Notes under the pieces: model-generated | The model's database searches: none | Told to the model about the DNA's origin: nothing | What the model saw: only the letters and a program-made list of their open reading frames with translations | Shown: positions 19,404 to 20,711 of the stretch, piece after piece | How the letters are laid out: each line of letters starts with the position of its first letter | Numbering within the stretch: position 1 is the stretch's first letter | Made by a program: the position numbers and the translations under genes | From: a virus | Reading direction: 5' to 3' (one strand) | Length of the DNA: 20,711 nucleotides | Virus record (IMG/VR): IMGVR_UViG_3300031111_000040 | Coordinates: 1 to 20,711 of that record

Positions 19404-20711
19404 GTGGAAATCTATTACATCATTTTTTGCGCGGTTATCCTCCCCCTGGTTAATCTCTACCAACCGCACGAGGCCAGACATTACCTGTTCGCACTGGGAT
19501 CTGCAACGGTCCTATTATATGTCGTGTCAACCAGGCTTTTTTATGGTGATGGATCATCCGTGCTCCACATGCCCGATCTTTGGGTTGCCGGATTCGGAGT
19601 TTGCACAGTTATGTCCTGTGCATGGGCCACGAATGCGCGAGAGGCACTGTCAGACGGAGTCGTCTGGGCCGGATGCCTCGTGCTGTATTTTGCGGCCGGC
19701 CGCGTCAATACGGACGGCATGATGTTGGCCCTCTTTGCGCCGGCCGTGCTCATGACGCCCATGGCATTGTATCAGGCATATTCCGAAAGACGTCACGGCC
19801 ATGTCATCGAGATCGATGGGCTTCAACTGGTGACCATGCCGTCCGGCATGTTCGGCAATACGAATTTTTTCGGGGTCTACCTGGCCGTGGTCTTTTTTGC
19901 CGGCCTATGGTTGTCGGAGAATGTCAGTCCATGGTTTTATGCGCCCTTGTCCCTGGTCGCAATATGCCTGGTCCTGACAAAATGCCGGGCGGCCTGGGTC
20001 GGGTGCTCCGGCGGCCTGGCCTTGTTCTGTTACTTGAACGGGTTCCTCTTTGAAATGGCAATACTGCTGATTGCCGGAGGGGTTGCCTTTATGACTAAAC
20101 TGCTCAAGGCAAAGGGATCGCCGCTCGAAAGCAGTGGCACGGCCCGGATCTCATTTTTTTTGAATGCGCTGAAACTGATCCGGCAACGCCCATTGTTCGG
20201 GTGGGGGTTGCGGTCCTTTCGCGTTGAGCAGTATTACGCCCACCGGGACCTCGCGGCCGAGTCCGAAAGTCTGGGTAAGAAATCCTCCGCACCCACCGAC
20301 CGGATTCATAACGATTACCTCGAAATAGGAGTGGAAACCGGGCTTGCCGGCCTGATCCTGTTCGGCGTGTTCCTGGTGCATCTCCCCTGGTCTGCGGATC
20401 CCTGCCTTTCCGGCGGCCTGGCATCGATGCTTGTATCCGCGATGTTCTTCTTCCCGTTCTATACCATGCCCACGGCCGTCGCCTTTTGGTGCTTTGCCGG
20501 GGCCGCCGCATCCCGGACCCCTGCGGAAATCACATTGGATGTCCCGGTCCTGATATATGCCGTCCTCGCCGCGTGTTTTCTGGGTGTCGTCTGGCAGGTG
20601 TCACTGTTCAAGCTGATCGCCCTGATGATCTGGCACCACCGCGCAAACAGGGCGCAAAACGTGCCCGGGCTTTTGCATGTCGTCATGAAATGCTTGAAGT
20701 ACGATCCGTAT
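19404..20711 (+). CDS. O-antigen ligase/polymerase-like membrane protein (Wzy/WaaL type), 3'-partial
   Basis: Frame open from GTG 19404, 9 nt after AAGGAG (19389-19394), to the window end: 436 codons, no stop. It has about ten or more hydrophobic segments. Family motifs seen: FGNTNFFGVYLA (about 150-161), LTKCRAAWVG (191-200), RPLFGWGLRSF (262-272), and HNDYLEIGVETGLAGLIL (302-319), the His-Asn and E-x-G-x-x-G pattern of the periplasmic loop of Wzy_C proteins. These enzymes join or polymerise O-antigen at the inner membrane. Lying directly after the capsid genes, it may change the surface of the infected or lysogenic host. The gene could also be host-derived cargo. Confidence 0.75.
   Translation, partial: MEIYYIIFCAVILPLVNLYQPHEARHYLFALGSATVLLYVVSTRLFYGDGSSVLHMPDLWVAGFGVCTVMSCAWATNAREALSDGVVWAGCLVLYFAAGRVNTDGMMLALFAPAVLMTPMALYQAYSERRHGHVIEIDGLQLVTMPSGMFGNTNFFGVYLAVVFFAGLWLSENVSPWFYAPLSLVAICLVLTKCRAAWVGCSGGLALFCYLNGFLFEMAILLIAGGVAFMTKLLKAKGSPLESSGTARISFFLNALKLIRQRPLFGWGLRSFRVEQYYAHRDLAAESESLGKKSSAPTDRIHNDYLEIGVETGLAGLILFGVFLVHLPWSADPCLSGGLASMLVSAMFFFPFYTMPTAVAFWCFAGAAASRTPAEITLDVPVLIYAVLAACFLGVVWQVSLFKLIALMIWHHRANRAQNVPGLLHVVMKCLKYDPY

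Noticed and set aside
1-20711. Diversity-generating retroelement, as in the related phage BPP-1
   Set aside because: No reverse transcriptase, template repeat or C-type lectin target is seen in this window.

Overview
This window looks like about 20.7 kb of a tailed, temperate, podovirus-like phage or prophage. Its late genes resemble the BPP-1/Bbp head module. SD-led genes (AGGAGG-type) and an O-antigen ligase/polymerase-like gene point to a Gram-negative host. Desulfobacterota or another proteobacterial group is possible, but the sequence alone does not settle it. Almost everything is on the + strand; the clear exception is the CI-like repressor.

Layout. Positions 1-1047 hold a LamG/carbohydrate-binding tail-fibre-like protein that may be cut by the window edge. 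Positions 1069-2213 look like a lysis or entry block: a small membrane protein, an M23-type peptidase and a permuted papain-like hydrolase. Positions 2177-3153 are the immunity switch: a leftward CI-like repressor, a strong rightward promoter with palindromic operators, a Cro-like protein and a ribbon-helix-helix protein. A terminator with overlapping alternative pairings (3159-3210) then leads into a long early operon of very small genes (3236-6091), several of them tiny Cys-rich, probably zinc-binding proteins. Positions 7689-10511 encode a small Cys protein and a large AEP-primase/SF3-helicase. Positions 10512-11720 are largely non-coding, with long inverted repeats, an iteron-like repeat and a tRNA-3'-end-like sequence, followed by an AlpA/excisionase-like gene (11721-11906). 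The late operon runs from 12291 to the end: small basic protein, TerS, TerL, GNAT-like protein, small membrane protein, portal, Bbp19-like protein, scaffold, major capsid, Bbp16-like cement protein and a Wzy/WaaL-like membrane protein that runs off the window.

The main discovery is at about 6086-7247: an integron gene-cassette array inside the phage early operon. Six consecutive attC sites are visible. Each has R''/R' boxes with AAC/GTT, a 5-nt unpaired central spacer on both sides, extrahelical bases on the 5' arm and a paired L stem. They separate five cassettes: four small AT-rich same-strand ORFs and one cassette without an evident gene. In three of the five cassettes the first bases pair perfectly (7/7) with the cassette's own R'' box, and in a fourth 6/7, as expected of genuine mobile cassettes. 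No integron integrase is in the window, so the array is CALIN-like (cassettes without integrase). It ends directly at a phage-like reading frame (7241-7528) that appears to have lost its 5' end at the G/TT crossover.

How the parts fit together: the CI/Cro switch and the attenuator-like leader would control the early operon, which includes the cassettes, and probably the replication gene. The late operon builds the capsid and packaging motor. The Wzy-like gene could alter host surface polysaccharide after infection.
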